A DNA stretch of 34,434 bases from Nitrospira sp. (GCA_013140455.1 JABFSU010000072.1:1-34434); one strand, 5' to 3'. Positions 23,376 to 33,608 are shown, counted from the first letter of the stretch. Numbers and translations are program-made. The notes: a model not told the origin generated them from the sequence alone.

Positions 23376-25022
23376 GTGTCCATGATTCACGGTTTGTCGT
23401 TCTCCCATCTTCGCGGTGATCTCGCCGGCGGGGTCGTTGCTGCCGTTGTCGCGCTGCCCCTGGCGCTCGCCTTTGGCGTGGCGTCGGGCGCCGGAGCGAT
23501 TGCTGGCCTGTACGGAGCGATCTTCGTCGGATTATTTGCCGCGTTGTTCGGCGGTACTCCTGCGCAGGTGTCGGGTCCCACCGGCCCGATGACGGTCATC
23601 ATGGCCGGGCTTATCGCACAGTTCGGTCAGGAGCCGGCATTGGCTTTTACGGCCGTCATCCTGGGGGGCGGGTTGCAGATTCTGCTCGGGTTGAGCGGTG
23701 TCGGACGCTATATCACTTTGATGCCCTACCCCGTGATTTCCGGCTTCATGAGCGGGATCGGCGCGATCATTATTATTCTCCAAGCCGCTCCGCTGGTCGG
23801 CCACGCAGCCCAGTCCGGAAGCGTCCTTGCAACAATGGCCATGCTGCCGTCGTTCTTTATGAATCCCGTGCTCGATGCGCTGGTGCTCGGGGTGGTGTCG
23901 TTGACGATTGTCTACGCGACCCCGGAGCGTGTGGGGAAAATCATTCCGCCCCCGTTGCTCGCGTTGGTCGCCGGTACGGTGCTGGGCGTGTTCGCGCTTC
24001 CCGGCGCGCCGGTGATCGGCGCGATTCCGACGACTCTTCCCATGCCGGTGCTTCCCACGTTGCATCTTGATGCTGTGAAGATCGTCATCGGGCAGGCGAT
24101 CGTACTGGCCGTGCTGGGCAGCATCGACAGCCTTCTTACGTCGCTGGTCTGCGATAACATGACGCGCACGCATCATGACTCCAATCGTGAGTTGATCGGG
24201 CAGGGGGTCGGCAATGCCGTGGCTGGCCTGTTCGGTGGACTGCCTGGCGCGGGTGCCACGATGCGCTCGGTCATCAATATCCGGACAGGCGGGAGAACGC
24301 CTATTTCCGGTGCACTCCATGCTTTGATCTTGTTGGCGGTGCTCTTGGGCTTGGGGCCGTTGGCGGAGCGGATTCCGCTTGCCGTGCTGGCTGGGATTCT
24401 CGTGAAGGTGGGTGTCGATATTATCGATTGGCGCCTGCTCAAGCATGTCATGCAGGCGCCGCGTGCAGATGTCACGATCATGGCCGTCGTCTGTGCGATG
24501 ACCGTGTTGGCAGACCTCATTATGGCGGTGGCCGTAGGTCTCGTGCTGGCGAGTGTGTTGTTCGTCAAGAGAATGGCCGATCTCGAATTAATGAACCTGC
24601 GGATCATTACCGCGCAAACCCCCGAATCTCCACTCACGAGTGAGGAGGCGTCGGTGCTGGGCCGTCACGAGGGCCGGATCATTCTGATTCATATCGACGG
24701 TCCGATGAGCTTTGGTTCGGCCAAGGACATGGTCCGTCGCTTAGAAGGGGTTTCCCGGTGGAGTAGTTTTGCGGTCGTTGTACTGGACTTGTCGGCGGTG
24801 CCGACGATCGATGGGACCGCCGCATTGGCGGTCGAGGATATGATTCGCATGGCTGCGTCCCATCACCAGCATCTTGTTCTCGTGGGCATGCAGCCCACTG
24901 TAACGGAGGTGTTGGAGGGGTTGGGTGTTTTGCGGCTGGTCCCGTCCGGGTACCGTCATGTCTCCCGGCTCGATGCGCTTCATCATGCGGCCCGGCTCGT
25001 CACGTCATCGGGGTCGCCATAA
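23376..25022 (+). CDS. SulP-family anion transporter, BicA-like (probable bicarbonate or sulfate)
   Basis: From a GTG at 23376 (GGAAGGGG six bases upstream) the protein has 548 residues; ATG at 23382 is equally possible. The open frame reaches back to 23136, but that part shows no conserved sequence. The first helix region, ALPLALAFGVASGAGAIAGL, is followed by FGGTPAQVSGPTGPMTVIMA, the SulP signature. It is close to my memory of cyanobacterial BicA bicarbonate transporters. About 11-14 membrane segments extend to residue 415, then a cytoplasmic STAS domain (about 430-545) with VVVLDLSAVPTIDGTAALAV, where the usual Ser is replaced by Thr. Bicarbonate import would suit an autotroph; sulfate is the main alternative. 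Confidence 0.9.
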   Translation: MSMIHGLSFSHLRGDLAGGVVAAVVALPLALAFGVASGAGAIAGLYGAIFVGLFAALFGGTPAQVSGPTGPMTVIMAGLIAQFGQEPALAFTAVILGGGLQILLGLSGVGRYITLMPYPVISGFMSGIGAIIIILQAAPLVGHAAQSGSVLATMAMLPSFFMNPVLDALVLGVVSLTIVYATPERVGKIIPPPLLALVAGTVLGVFALPGAPVIGAIPTTLPMPVLPTLHLDAVKIVIGQAIVLAVLGSIDSLLTSLVCDNMTRTHHDSNRELIGQGVGNAVAGLFGGLPGAGATMRSVINIRTGGRTPISGALHALILLAVLLGLGPLAERIPLAVLAGILVKVGVDIIDWRLLKHVMQAPRADVTIMAVVCAMTVLADLIMAVAVGLVLASVLFVKRMADLELMNLRIITAQTPESPLTSEEASVLGRHEGRIILIHIDGPMSFGSAKDMVRRLEGVSRWSSFAVVVLDLSAVPTIDGTAALAVEDMIRMAASHHQHLVLVGMQPTVTEVLEGLGVLRLVPSGYRHVSRLDALHHAARLVTSSGSP

Positions 25023-25040
25023 GTCGGTATCTCTCCGATA

Positions 25041-25068
25041 ACCTGGATGCGGCGCGCCGCATCCAGGT
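25041..25068. repeat. 28-bp perfect palindrome between converging genes
   Basis: Both strands read the same from ACCTGGATGCGGCG at 25041 to its complement ending at 25068, with no loop. It lies 18 bp after the SulP stop and about 72 bp from the converging gene's stop. No T-run follows on either strand. It may act as a bidirectional terminator or mRNA-end structure. Confidence 0.8.
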
Positions 25069-25140
25069 CAAGCGTCTCTCTTCCGTCAGCTGAGAGGTCT
25101 CTCACCAGAATTGGGTTGCGGTGATATTCCCTGACCTCAG

Positions 25141-26145
25141 CTATTCTGAGCAGGCCTTCATTCGTCCGTAGGTCAGATTGGGAACATCATTCATGCGCAA
25201 CTCTCGCTGCGCTACGTCAGCGGGTAGCACGCGCGTTCGAGCGATGGGTGCTTCCAAACAGGGGAGCGCGGTAGCCTCAAATTGCTCGCGCCTCAGTTCG
25301 TTCCCGGTTCTGCTTCGATAGACGAGTTCGTCGGTCTCTAGATCGTATTCAGGGATCTCCTGGTTTTCCCATCGTTGCTCGAAGTAATGCGTGTAGAGCG
25401 TGTAGAGCCCGTGGGTCTTTCGATTGTGTTGCAGGACATATTCCGGCATGGTTTCGATGTCCAGGTCAGCGTGGTAGTGCTGCAGCCACAAATAGTCGCC
25501 CAGAACAACCATTTTGACGAGGGGCGGATCGGCGTACAGTTTGAGCTTCACGGCTTTGCCCATGGCTTTGAGCCGTTTGAGCAGCGCGATGCTTTGCCGG
25601 ACTTCTTCCCGGAATCCGTCCAGCGTACATTCAGGATGGCCGATAGCCTGGATGCGAGAGCTGGTTTCCTGGCTGTATGGATTAACCAATAGGATTTGTG
25701 CGCCCAGACACTTGTCGAGCACTGATGAGAGGTCACCCACCTGGTCGACCAGTGTGCTGTATCCGCTTGAACCGATGACCTTGATGGTGCGGCCTGTCCC
25801 CTGGTCTTCTTTGAGTCGCCTAATGCGCCGTTCAGCCCCTCGTGCACGGCGCGGAAAGAATGAGACGAGACCGGCTCCGGTCGCGTACGCCGCCAGGGCT
25901 CGGTCTCGAAAGCTGCGATGGAGAAAGTTCATCCCTGCGATCAGGAGCACGGCGACCGTCATTTCTACGGCGATCAGCGAGAGCTTATTGTGCTCGACCT
26001 GAGACCAGAACGAGAGAAACTGTTTGGCTCCCGCTGGCAGCAGAAGGGCGATGCCGCCGCTCAACGCAACAATGGTGATGTGGTAAGCGCTCCCCGCGGC
26101 ATTGCGGAGGAGGGCTCGGAACGTGGACGAGAATTCATGAAACAA
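25141..26145 (-). CDS. Membrane protein with possible PLD-like cytoplasmic domain
   Basis: The frame is open to 26265, but the best start is a TTG at 26145 with AAGAGGT five bases upstream, giving 334 residues. Two membrane helices are predicted (about 20-40 and 55-75), followed by an Arg-rich stretch. The soluble domain (about 110-300) has IKVIGSSGYSTLV, AQILLVNPYSQETSSRIQAI, VKLKLYADPPLVKMVVLGDY, a YHADLDIETMPEYVLQH stretch and TLYTHYFEQRW. This order resembles phospholipase-D-like nucleotide or phosphate-binding domains lacking a clear HKD motif (DUF5919-like). That match is from memory and needs a profile search. The function is unknown. Confidence 0.65.
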   Translation of the reverse strand: MFHEFSSTFRALLRNAAGSAYHITIVALSGGIALLLPAGAKQFLSFWSQVEHNKLSLIAVEMTVAVLLIAGMNFLHRSFRDRALAAYATGAGLVSFFPRRARGAERRIRRLKEDQGTGRTIKVIGSSGYSTLVDQVGDLSSVLDKCLGAQILLVNPYSQETSSRIQAIGHPECTLDGFREEVRQSIALLKRLKAMGKAVKLKLYADPPLVKMVVLGDYLWLQHYHADLDIETMPEYVLQHNRKTHGLYTLYTHYFEQRWENQEIPEYDLETDELVYRSRTGNELRREQFEATALPCLEAPIARTRVLPADVAQRELRMNDVPNLTYGRMKACSE

Positions 26146-26469
26146 AATGCACCTCTTGAAAATGTGACAACAAACCACGCGACGGTGTCGGACTGGTCTT
26201 GCGAGCGATGGGTGTAAGGCCAACGGGGACTGCTCAGCAGATGCAGGACGGTCTTGTGCGGGCAAACAAAAATCGCGTCAGACTCCGTTACTTCAGGGGA
26301 TACTGCGGCCCCTAAACTCGTGAGGTCTTACGCGATCAAGTGTCACCCTAACAGGATGTTGGTGGTAACACAAGGTGTATCGTGATGTTGGTCGGGATCT
26401 TGTGCCTGTGGTCGGCGGCGTCGAATGAATGCTGCTGCAGTCACCTAGCCATCGCCGGAAGGTGACGCC
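26146..26469. other. Intergenic stretch between the PLD-like gene and the lysine operon end
   Basis: I see no gene in these 324 bases. GTCACCT/AGGTGAC forms a 7-bp stem with a 13-base loop at 26440-26466, just after the operon's last stop, but no T-run follows. AGGGG/CCCCT pairs at 26295-26313. The promoter of the PLD-like gene should lie here; I cannot point to a convincing one. Confidence 0.5.
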
Positions 26470-27093
26470 TCACTTGCGGGACGTCTCACGCGGTGCAGTC
26501 GATTTCATGAGGCTGTCGGCTTGTGGTGGCAGAAAGCCTTGGTACCCCTGGTGTCGTTCGGCCAGTTCCAACACCGAGAAGGGATGCCCTTCGACCATTT
26601 CCGGCGAGGAGAAAATCTGCCGGAGAGAGCCCCCTCGCGCACCGACGATGGTCCCGGCGAATACGATACCTTTATGCTTGAGTTGTTGAACGGCTCTCTC
26701 GATATCCTCCACACGGACAGCGATATGGTGAAAGACCTGATCGCCGAAGTTTTGAACCCATCCGGGAATAATGCTGGTTCGTCCGCGCTCACCCGCATAG
26801 GCCTGATCCACAAAGAGCGCAGGGTAGCCGGCTTTCCGATAGACTTTGGCGTACCAGTCCTCGTATTCCAGCGTTTCGTCGAAGGCATAACCGAGGGCGA
26901 CGAATGGCTCGGCCCGGCGATCGATATCGAGCGTCCGCAAGGTTACGTGATCGATCACGGGAGTGAGGCCGACTCCCGCTTCGTCGAGCATGGCTTGCAG
27001 CGTCTTTCCGGCCTGATTGTGCAAAACGAATTCCCCCACCATGCGCGCCATGAGTCCATCGAGTTCCCGATTCTGATCCATGATGGTCTCCAT
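26470..27093 (-). CDS. VOC-fold metalloenzyme; candidate 2-oxoadipate-type dioxygenase (DUF1338-like)
   Basis: The protein has 207 residues from the ATG at 27093 (GGAG five bases upstream); ATG at 27081 is also possible. It has the vicinal-oxygen-chelate pattern. His49 (VIDHVTLRTL), His122 or His123 (FHHIAVRVED) and Glu176 (FSVLELAERHQG) are the likely metal ligands. YEDWYAKVYRKAGYPALFVD is a conserved-looking central segment. It lies 28 bp after the ALDH7 gene and so belongs to that operon. The DH-x-x-x-R spacing (His49, Arg53) recalls the iron-dependent 2-oxoadipate enzymes HglS/DUF1338, which act just after aminoadipate in lysine breakdown. That link is inference, and a general glyoxalase-like role remains possible. 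Confidence 0.8.
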   Translation of the reverse strand: METIMDQNRELDGLMARMVGEFVLHNQAGKTLQAMLDEAGVGLTPVIDHVTLRTLDIDRRAEPFVALGYAFDETLEYEDWYAKVYRKAGYPALFVDQAYAGERGRTSIIPGWVQNFGDQVFHHIAVRVEDIERAVQQLKHKGIVFAGTIVGARGGSLRQIFSSPEMVEGHPFSVLELAERHQGYQGFLPPQADSLMKSTAPRETSRK

Positions 27094-27121
27094 CCTCTCT
27101 CCTGCTGCAGTTGCCAGGTTT

Positions 27122-28644
<1,523 letters not shown>

Positions 28645-28648
<4 letters not shown>

Positions 28649-29733
28649 CGGAAGCATGCTCCAAAGTCGTTGGCGAGGAAGTTCTTCAGCGAGATAGATT
28701 CCTGTGTGACGAAACCATGATAGTGGGATGGGTCGCGTAAGACGAGGTCCAGCACCGTGCAGAGGCTGGAAGCGGTCGTCACTTGAATAGCCGACCAAAG
28801 CCTACCCTTGATACATTGAGGGTAGACCTTCTTGACGTAGTTCTCTTCAAAGAATCCCCCCTCTTTGGTTCCGGTGACCGAGGCATAGATCAGGACGACA
28901 TCCTGGAGGGTTTGCGGAACGGCGTGTTCGAGTACTCGCTTGAGCGTGTCCCGGTCTTCGTTCAGTTTCAGGTCTTTCATCAGGAGGTGGATCTTTTCGC
29001 AATGCCCCGGATAGCGCAGTGTCTTGTAATTCATGGTCTGCACCTGCCCGGCATAGGTGTCTGCCAGCGTGCCCAATCCTCCGGATGTATTGAAGGCCTC
29101 GTAGAGTAGACCATCCAGCTCAATGGTCTCGTAACCCTCCAATGGCTGGAGGGGGATTTTCTCGCCCGCTTCGATGCCGTAGCACAGGTTGCCGTATTCA
29201 TTGATCAGGCCATCGGTGGACCAGGTCAGCGAGTATTTCAGCGCATTGCTGGGATGGACCGGCAGCGCGCCGACGCGCATCTTCACGGTATCCAGCTTCT
29301 GGAAATGCGTCATGAGGTCGTGCGTCACAATGCTGATGAACCCGGGTGCCAGGCCGCACTGCGGCATGAAGGCTTGGGAGGCGCCGGCGCTCAATACGCG
29401 AATCTGGCTGGTCACCTCGATGTCTTCGGTCAGATCGAAGTAATGGACGCCGTGGGTCAGGGCCAGCCCCGCCACGGTGGGGTTACAGAAATAGGGGAGA
29501 CTGGAGACGATCGCATCGACGGGATGCGTCGATAGGTAAGTGCTGACCATGTCCGGGTGGCGGACGTCGAGGAGGCAGGGAGTCACTCGTTCAAGTCCGA
29601 GGCCTTCGACGAGGCGGTTCGCTCCGTCCAGATTCATATCGCCGAGATGCACCTCGTAACGGCCGTGCTGAGAGAGCATGCTCGCAACGAGCGAGCCGAT
29701 CTTTCCTGCACCGAGGATCAGTACTCGATACAT
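28645..29733 (-). CDS. Saccharopine dehydrogenase-family protein (SDH or lysine 6-dehydrogenase)
   Basis: The protein has 362 residues; GAGGTACATT before the ATG fixes the start. The N-terminal Rossmann fold opens MYRVLILGAGKIGSLVASML (GAGKIG at 8-13). Family landmarks are VSSLPYFCNPTVA, GVHYFDLTED, the Cys-Gly-Leu-Ala-Pro-Gly segment at about 150, and LKYSLTWSTDGLINEY. It lacks a lysine-ketoglutarate-reductase half, so it is monofunctional. It could split saccharopine to aminoadipate semialdehyde plus glutamate, or oxidise lysine directly to the same semialdehyde as the related lysine 6-dehydrogenase does. Both products feed the coupled ALDH7 gene. It is the first gene of the three-gene operon. 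Confidence 0.88.
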
Positions 29734-29868
29734 AATGTACCTCGTCTCTTTTCAGTATACTCCTCTCCGAGACATTCACCAGCAGCTCAATCTTGACAGG
29801 TGAAGGGTGGCCCTAGTACCTGTTCTCGTTTTTTGAGGCACTCATGACTATTGCTCAAGGAACTATTC

Positions 29869-31245
29869 ATGGAATCATTCTCGGTCGAGCCCACGTCGCG
29901 GTCTGCTGTCTTCCCCCATGCTGGAGAGGAAACGCCCACTTGGCTGAGTGTTGACCTCCGTTTTGTGATTGCCGCCGTTGTGGTGTTTGGAGCCGTCGCG
30001 GCGACCACTATTCGATTCAGTCACGAGGTGTTTGATCCGCTGGCCGATGCGCTGAAGATTCAGGGGTGGACTGCGGTTATCGCGCGTCCCAGTCTCCTCT
30101 GGTTTACGATGGGCATGGTACTCATCGTGATTCGGACGTTGCTCTGGGTGCGGTATCGTCCGGTTGCCGCGGTGTCCCCTGACGAGGCGCCCCGGATGTC
30201 GATTATTATTCCCGCGTACAACGAAGGGGCGATGGTGCAGAAGGCTGTGGACGCCTGCGCGCGCGCCGAGTATCCGCGTGATCGCCTGGAGATCATCGTG
30301 ATCGATGACGGCAGCACGGACGATACCTGGATACATGTGGATGCGGCGCAACGGGAGCGCCGTGATCTTGTGCAGGCCGTGCGGCTTCCCGCGAACGCCG
30401 GAAAACGAGCCGCACTCGCCGCCGGGTTTGCCAGGGCGACAGGGGAGATTCTCGTAACGGTAGATTCCGACAGTCTGGTTGAACGAGGCGCGCTGCTGGC
30501 GATCGCCGGTCCCTTCCGGAACGAACGTGTCGGTGTGGTGGCGGGCAAAGTCTGTGTCCTCAATCGATTCCAGTCGATGCTGCCGCGCATGTTGCATGTT
30601 CGGTTTGTTCTTTCGTTCGATTTTCTGCGTAGCGTGCAATCGACCTACGGCACGGTCTATTGCTGCCCCGGGGCTTTGTCAGCCTATCGTGCGTCGGTTG
30701 TGCAGGCACTGGTTCCGGCCTGGTTGCATCAGCGGTTTCTCGGCGAGGTCTGTACGATCGGGGAAGATCGGGCGCTGACGAACGATGTGCTGGCCGCCGG
30801 CTATCAGGCGGTATATCAGCGTACCGCCGTGGTGCAGACGCTGGCGCCGGAGACCTATCGAAAACTGTGCCGGATGTTCCTGCGTTGGGACCGCAGCTAT
30901 ATTCGGGAGGAAATGCGGCTGTGGAAGATTATGTGGACGCTGCCGTTCCCGGCAATGGCGTTGACGTTGATCGAGACAACGATTACGAATCTCCGGTATC
31001 CGGTCGCCTATAGTTCACTGGGACTGATGCTTTATCTGAGTGTGCAGGATCCGTTAACCGTCGTCCGCTTGTTGATCTCGATCGGCATCGTGTCCATTTT
31101 TTATTCGCTCTATTTCCTCCACAGCGAACGCTCCCGCGAGTTTTTCTATGGCATTCTCTATGCCTATTTCCATTTTGTGAGCCTGTTGTGGATTTTCCCC
31201 TATGCGCTGATCACCGTACGCAACCGCTCTTGGATGACGCGATAA
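29869..31245 (+). CDS. Processive family 2 glycosyltransferase (hyaluronan-synthase/NodC-like)
   Basis: The protein has 458 residues. ATG at 29869 with AAGGA seven bases before it is preferred over a TTG at 29851. Two membrane helices (about 32-50 and 76-93) precede the GT-A domain, which starts at about 108 with MSIIIPAYNEG. The catalytic set is Asp146/Asp147 (VIDDGSTDD), Asp199/Asp201 (VDSD), the GED motif with Asp300, and RW at 339-340 in FLRWDRSYIREE. The last motif is normally QxxRW; here Met336 replaces Gln. Three or four C-terminal helices complete the membrane channel. Relatives polymerise N-acetylglucosamine or hyaluronan and export the chain. It diverges from the lysine operon; no polysaccharide cluster is adjacent. 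Confidence 0.9.
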   Translation: MESFSVEPTSRSAVFPHAGEETPTWLSVDLRFVIAAVVVFGAVAATTIRFSHEVFDPLADALKIQGWTAVIARPSLLWFTMGMVLIVIRTLLWVRYRPVAAVSPDEAPRMSIIIPAYNEGAMVQKAVDACARAEYPRDRLEIIVIDDGSTDDTWIHVDAAQRERRDLVQAVRLPANAGKRAALAAGFARATGEILVTVDSDSLVERGALLAIAGPFRNERVGVVAGKVCVLNRFQSMLPRMLHVRFVLSFDFLRSVQSTYGTVYCCPGALSAYRASVVQALVPAWLHQRFLGEVCTIGEDRALTNDVLAAGYQAVYQRTAVVQTLAPETYRKLCRMFLRWDRSYIREEMRLWKIMWTLPFPAMALTLIETTITNLRYPVAYSSLGLMLYLSVQDPLTVVRLLISIGIVSIFYSLYFLHSERSREFFYGILYAYFHFVSLLWIFPYALITVRNRSWMTR

Positions 31246-31310
31246 GGCAGGTGAACATTACGCGCAGGGCGAAGTGAGGGATCCCTGCCCACGGGCTCGT
31301 CCGGCGAGCG

Positions 31311-31793
31311 TCAGTTCAAGTCTTGCCGATAGCGGATGGCGATGGCTGAGAGCACATGATCGATTCGGGGCTGGTCGGTGGCACCCTGCGTCAGAATATA
31401 GGGATTGGAAGAATAGGGTGTATACCACCCGTATCCATACAGGCCGAAGGCGGCACCGGATGGGCCAATCAAACCCGGCTCAAAGTAAGGACTACCCACT
31501 CGAGTGACCATTTCTATCGGGATTTCTCCGATGAGGGCATCGGCTCCCAGTGCATGGGCTTTATCTAGCAGGGTATGGCGTAGAGACTCGAGGCTCAAGT
31601 TCGCGCTGCTGACAACGAGGCGGGCCACTTCGAAGTAGGGGCCGATCGGTTCCTGATTGAGCCATTCGATCTGACTCATGGCTCGTCGAGGAACAAAGGT
31701 CTCTTCGGTCAAATGTTCCACACGAATGCTCGCGCATCCCATCACCGCCAAGCTCAGCGAGAAAATCATCCCGTGCCGGCAGAGTCGGGCCAT
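31311..31793 (-). CDS. Small lipoprotein of unknown function
   Basis: From the ATG at 31793 the protein has 160 residues. It starts with a lipoprotein signal, MARLCRHGMIFSLSLAVMGC, with Cys20 as the lipid-bearing residue; the frame is open to 31907, but that extension would bury the signal. The mature chain has a conserved-looking alpha/beta core (PYFEVARLVVSSANLSLESL, KAHALGADALIGEIPIE), similar in style to small envelope-stress lipoproteins of the DUF4156/YbjQ type. The C-terminal half is aromatic- and glycine-rich. There is no strong ribosome binding site, and it lies alone between other units. Confidence 0.7.
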   Translation of the reverse strand: MARLCRHGMIFSLSLAVMGCASIRVEHLTEETFVPRRAMSQIEWLNQEPIGPYFEVARLVVSSANLSLESLRHTLLDKAHALGADALIGEIPIEMVTRVGSPYFEPGLIGPSGAAFGLYGYGWYTPYSSNPYILTQGATDQPRIDHVLSAIAIRYRQDLN

Positions 31794-32041
31794 GGTCGAT
31801 TCAAGAGAAGACGGGCGAGGTTTTGTGAAAGTGGATGCGTGCATACCGTTACAATACAAGAGAGTACCCACCGGTCCTATTCCCCAGGTGAGGGATGGAG
31901 GGAGCATTCACACGGTTTGTGACTCGATGTAGGCGTTTGAGGATAGCCGTTCCTGAAGACAGGCTTCCGTCCGTCTGATCGATAGGGCGATGAATGCACG
32001 GCCTCTTAAGTTGTTCATTTCCATCATCAAGGGGGGATCGG

Positions 32042-32047
32042 TATACT
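32042..32047 (+). promoter_or_regulatory. Possible -10 box of the LSm-like gene
   Basis: TATACT matches the sigma70 -10 consensus at five of six positions and lies about 49 bp before the gene start. The -35 region (TTCCAT, 17 bases upstream) is poor. Confidence 0.35.
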
Positions 32048-32095
32048 AGCCGTCACGGCGGTCGTGAAACTGGCCTTTACGAAACAGGGGGGAGA

Positions 32096-32425
32096 ATGGG
32101 ACATCAAAAAGGTTGGGTCAATGTCGGCAGGATGGCGCTGTTGCTTTGTGTGCTCGGTGGTGTTGGGGAAACCGTGTCGCCTGCTTTTGCCGACGAACCG
32201 GGTGTCGATCTGAATAGTCCGGAGGCGATCCGCCACACGCTCGAGCAGCAGACGGGCAAGCGCGTGAAGCTGAAACTTCAATCCGGACAGGAGTTGGAAG
32301 GCAAGATCTCCAAAGTCGGATCCAATGTCGTTGTCGTCAGCGAACTGAGCGGGATGGAGTTTTTCGACGCGACCGTGCGGGTCGATCAAGTCGCCGCAGT
32401 CATCGTCCGGGTGCGCACAAAGTAG
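32096..32425 (+). CDS. Exported LSm-like small protein
   Basis: The protein has 109 residues. GGGGGGAGA directly before the ATG at 32096 fixes the start; the frame upstream to 31994 lacks a start site. Residues 1-32 are a signal peptide ending AFA|DE. A short helix (SPEAIRHTLEQQ) leads into a small barrel at about 55-107, KRVKLKLQSGQELEGKISKV and then FFDATVRVDQVAAVIVRV. This is the Sm1/Sm2 pattern of LSm and Hfq folds. Cytoplasmic LSm rings bind RNA, so an exported one probably uses the fold for protein assembly instead. I do not know a named family for it. Confidence 0.8.
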   Translation: MGHQKGWVNVGRMALLLCVLGGVGETVSPAFADEPGVDLNSPEAIRHTLEQQTGKRVKLKLQSGQELEGKISKVGSNVVVVSELSGMEFFDATVRVDQVAAVIVRVRTK

Positions 32426-32486
32426 TCGCCCCGTTCAGCAGCATGCCGGACGGTCCGTCGGTGCTCGAATGTTTTATAATGCATGA

Positions 32487-33464
32487 TCAGTCTTCCGACT
32501 TAGCCTGCCGAGCCCGACCATGCGGCGTAGTCAGATCCTGATCGGGGCCCACCGGGACGATGCGGGTCGGGTTGATGTCATCGTGCGTCACATAGTAGTG
32601 GCGCTTGATGTGATCGAAATTGACGGTCTCGGCGATGCCGTCTGTCTGGTAGAGATCTTTGAGATAGCCGAAGAGATTCGGATAGTCGATGATGCGACGG
32701 ATATTGCATTTGAAGTGGCCGTGATAGACGGCATCGAACCGGACCAGGGTGACGAACAGCCGCCAGTCGGATTCGACGAATTCCGAGCCAAAGAGGTAGC
32801 GCTGATGCGCAAGACGGGCGTCAAGGACGTCCAGTGCGTCGAAGAGACGTCGAACCGCTCGTTCGTAGCTTAGTTGTGACGTGGCAAATCCCGCGCGGTA
32901 GACCCCGTCGTTCACGTTTTCATAGAGAAAAGTATTGAGCTCGTCGATCTCCTTGCGAAGACCTTCCGGATATAGATCAATCGGGCTCTCGGTGAAGCGA
33001 TTGAACTCACTATTGAAGATACGCATGAGATCGTCGTCCGAGTTGGTAACGATGCGGGCGGTCACCCGGTCCCACAGGGCCGGCACGGTCATGCGTCCGA
33101 TGTAGTGCGGATCGGTGGCCTTGTAGGCCTCACTCAGAAAATGGAATCCATTGACGGGGTCGAGCGAATGTCCCGGGCCTTCGCGAAAGGCCCAGCCCCT
33201 CTCGTCACGAATCGGGTCGACGGCGGTCAGCCCGATAATTCCCTCCAGCCGTTTGAGCTTCCTCACGATAATCGTGCGGTGCGCCCAGGGGCAGGCCCAG
33301 GACACATAGAGGTGATAGCGGCCCGCTTCGGCCGGATACCCGGAACTTCCGGTTGATGTCACATAGTGGCGAAAGGCATCCGCCTGACGGGTGAACTCGC
33401 CTTCGCCGGATTGCTCGTCGGGAAACTGCGCCTGGATTGTCACGCCACACCCGTTCCTGGCCAT
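32487..33464 (-). CDS. yqjG: Glutathionyl-hydroquinone reductase (YqjG/PcpF type, xi-class GST)
   Basis: The protein has 325 residues, matching E. coli YqjG (about 328). The thioredoxin-fold half has the catalytic Cys58 in LYVSWACPWAHRTIIVRKLK, as in YqjG. RMTVPALWD, NDGVYRAGFATSQ, RYLFGSEFVESDWRLFVTLV and AETVNFDHIKRHYY follow in the same order and spacing as the family. The protein ends with PHGRARQAKSED. The enzyme removes glutathione from glutathionyl-hydroquinones and helps recycle quinones under oxidative stress. No substrate genes are adjacent. The start ATG at 33464 has only a weak ribosome binding site. Confidence 0.92.
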   Translation of the reverse strand: MARNGCGVTIQAQFPDEQSGEGEFTRQADAFRHYVTSTGSSGYPAEAGRYHLYVSWACPWAHRTIIVRKLKRLEGIIGLTAVDPIRDERGWAFREGPGHSLDPVNGFHFLSEAYKATDPHYIGRMTVPALWDRVTARIVTNSDDDLMRIFNSEFNRFTESPIDLYPEGLRKEIDELNTFLYENVNDGVYRAGFATSQLSYERAVRRLFDALDVLDARLAHQRYLFGSEFVESDWRLFVTLVRFDAVYHGHFKCNIRRIIDYPNLFGYLKDLYQTDGIAETVNFDHIKRHYYVTHDDINPTRIVPVGPDQDLTTPHGRARQAKSED

Positions 33465-33580
33465 CCGGAAGTTTGCTATTCACATTATCGCATAGCTGTG
33501 CCGTCCCGGGGCAGGTTTCTCAGGTTTCTATTGAGCGGCCTTCCGGTCCGAGGGGCGGTTGCAGCGAAGGACGACGTTCA

Positions 33581-33608
33581 GTAGAGTGAAAGGATAGAAA
33601 GACTCTAC
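33581..33608. repeat. Inverted repeat before the DUF2238 gene
   Basis: GTAGAGT (33581-33587) and ACTCTAC (33602-33608) are perfect inverted copies separated by 14 bases, about 50 bp before the gene start. The layout suits a dimeric regulator; there is no other support. Confidence 0.4.

Noticed and set aside
23532-24446. Open frame of 304 codons opposite the SulP transporter
   Set aside because: Its composition (His/Arg/Gln-rich, no hydrophobic core) is that of a shadow frame; the plus strand codes for a clear SulP protein.
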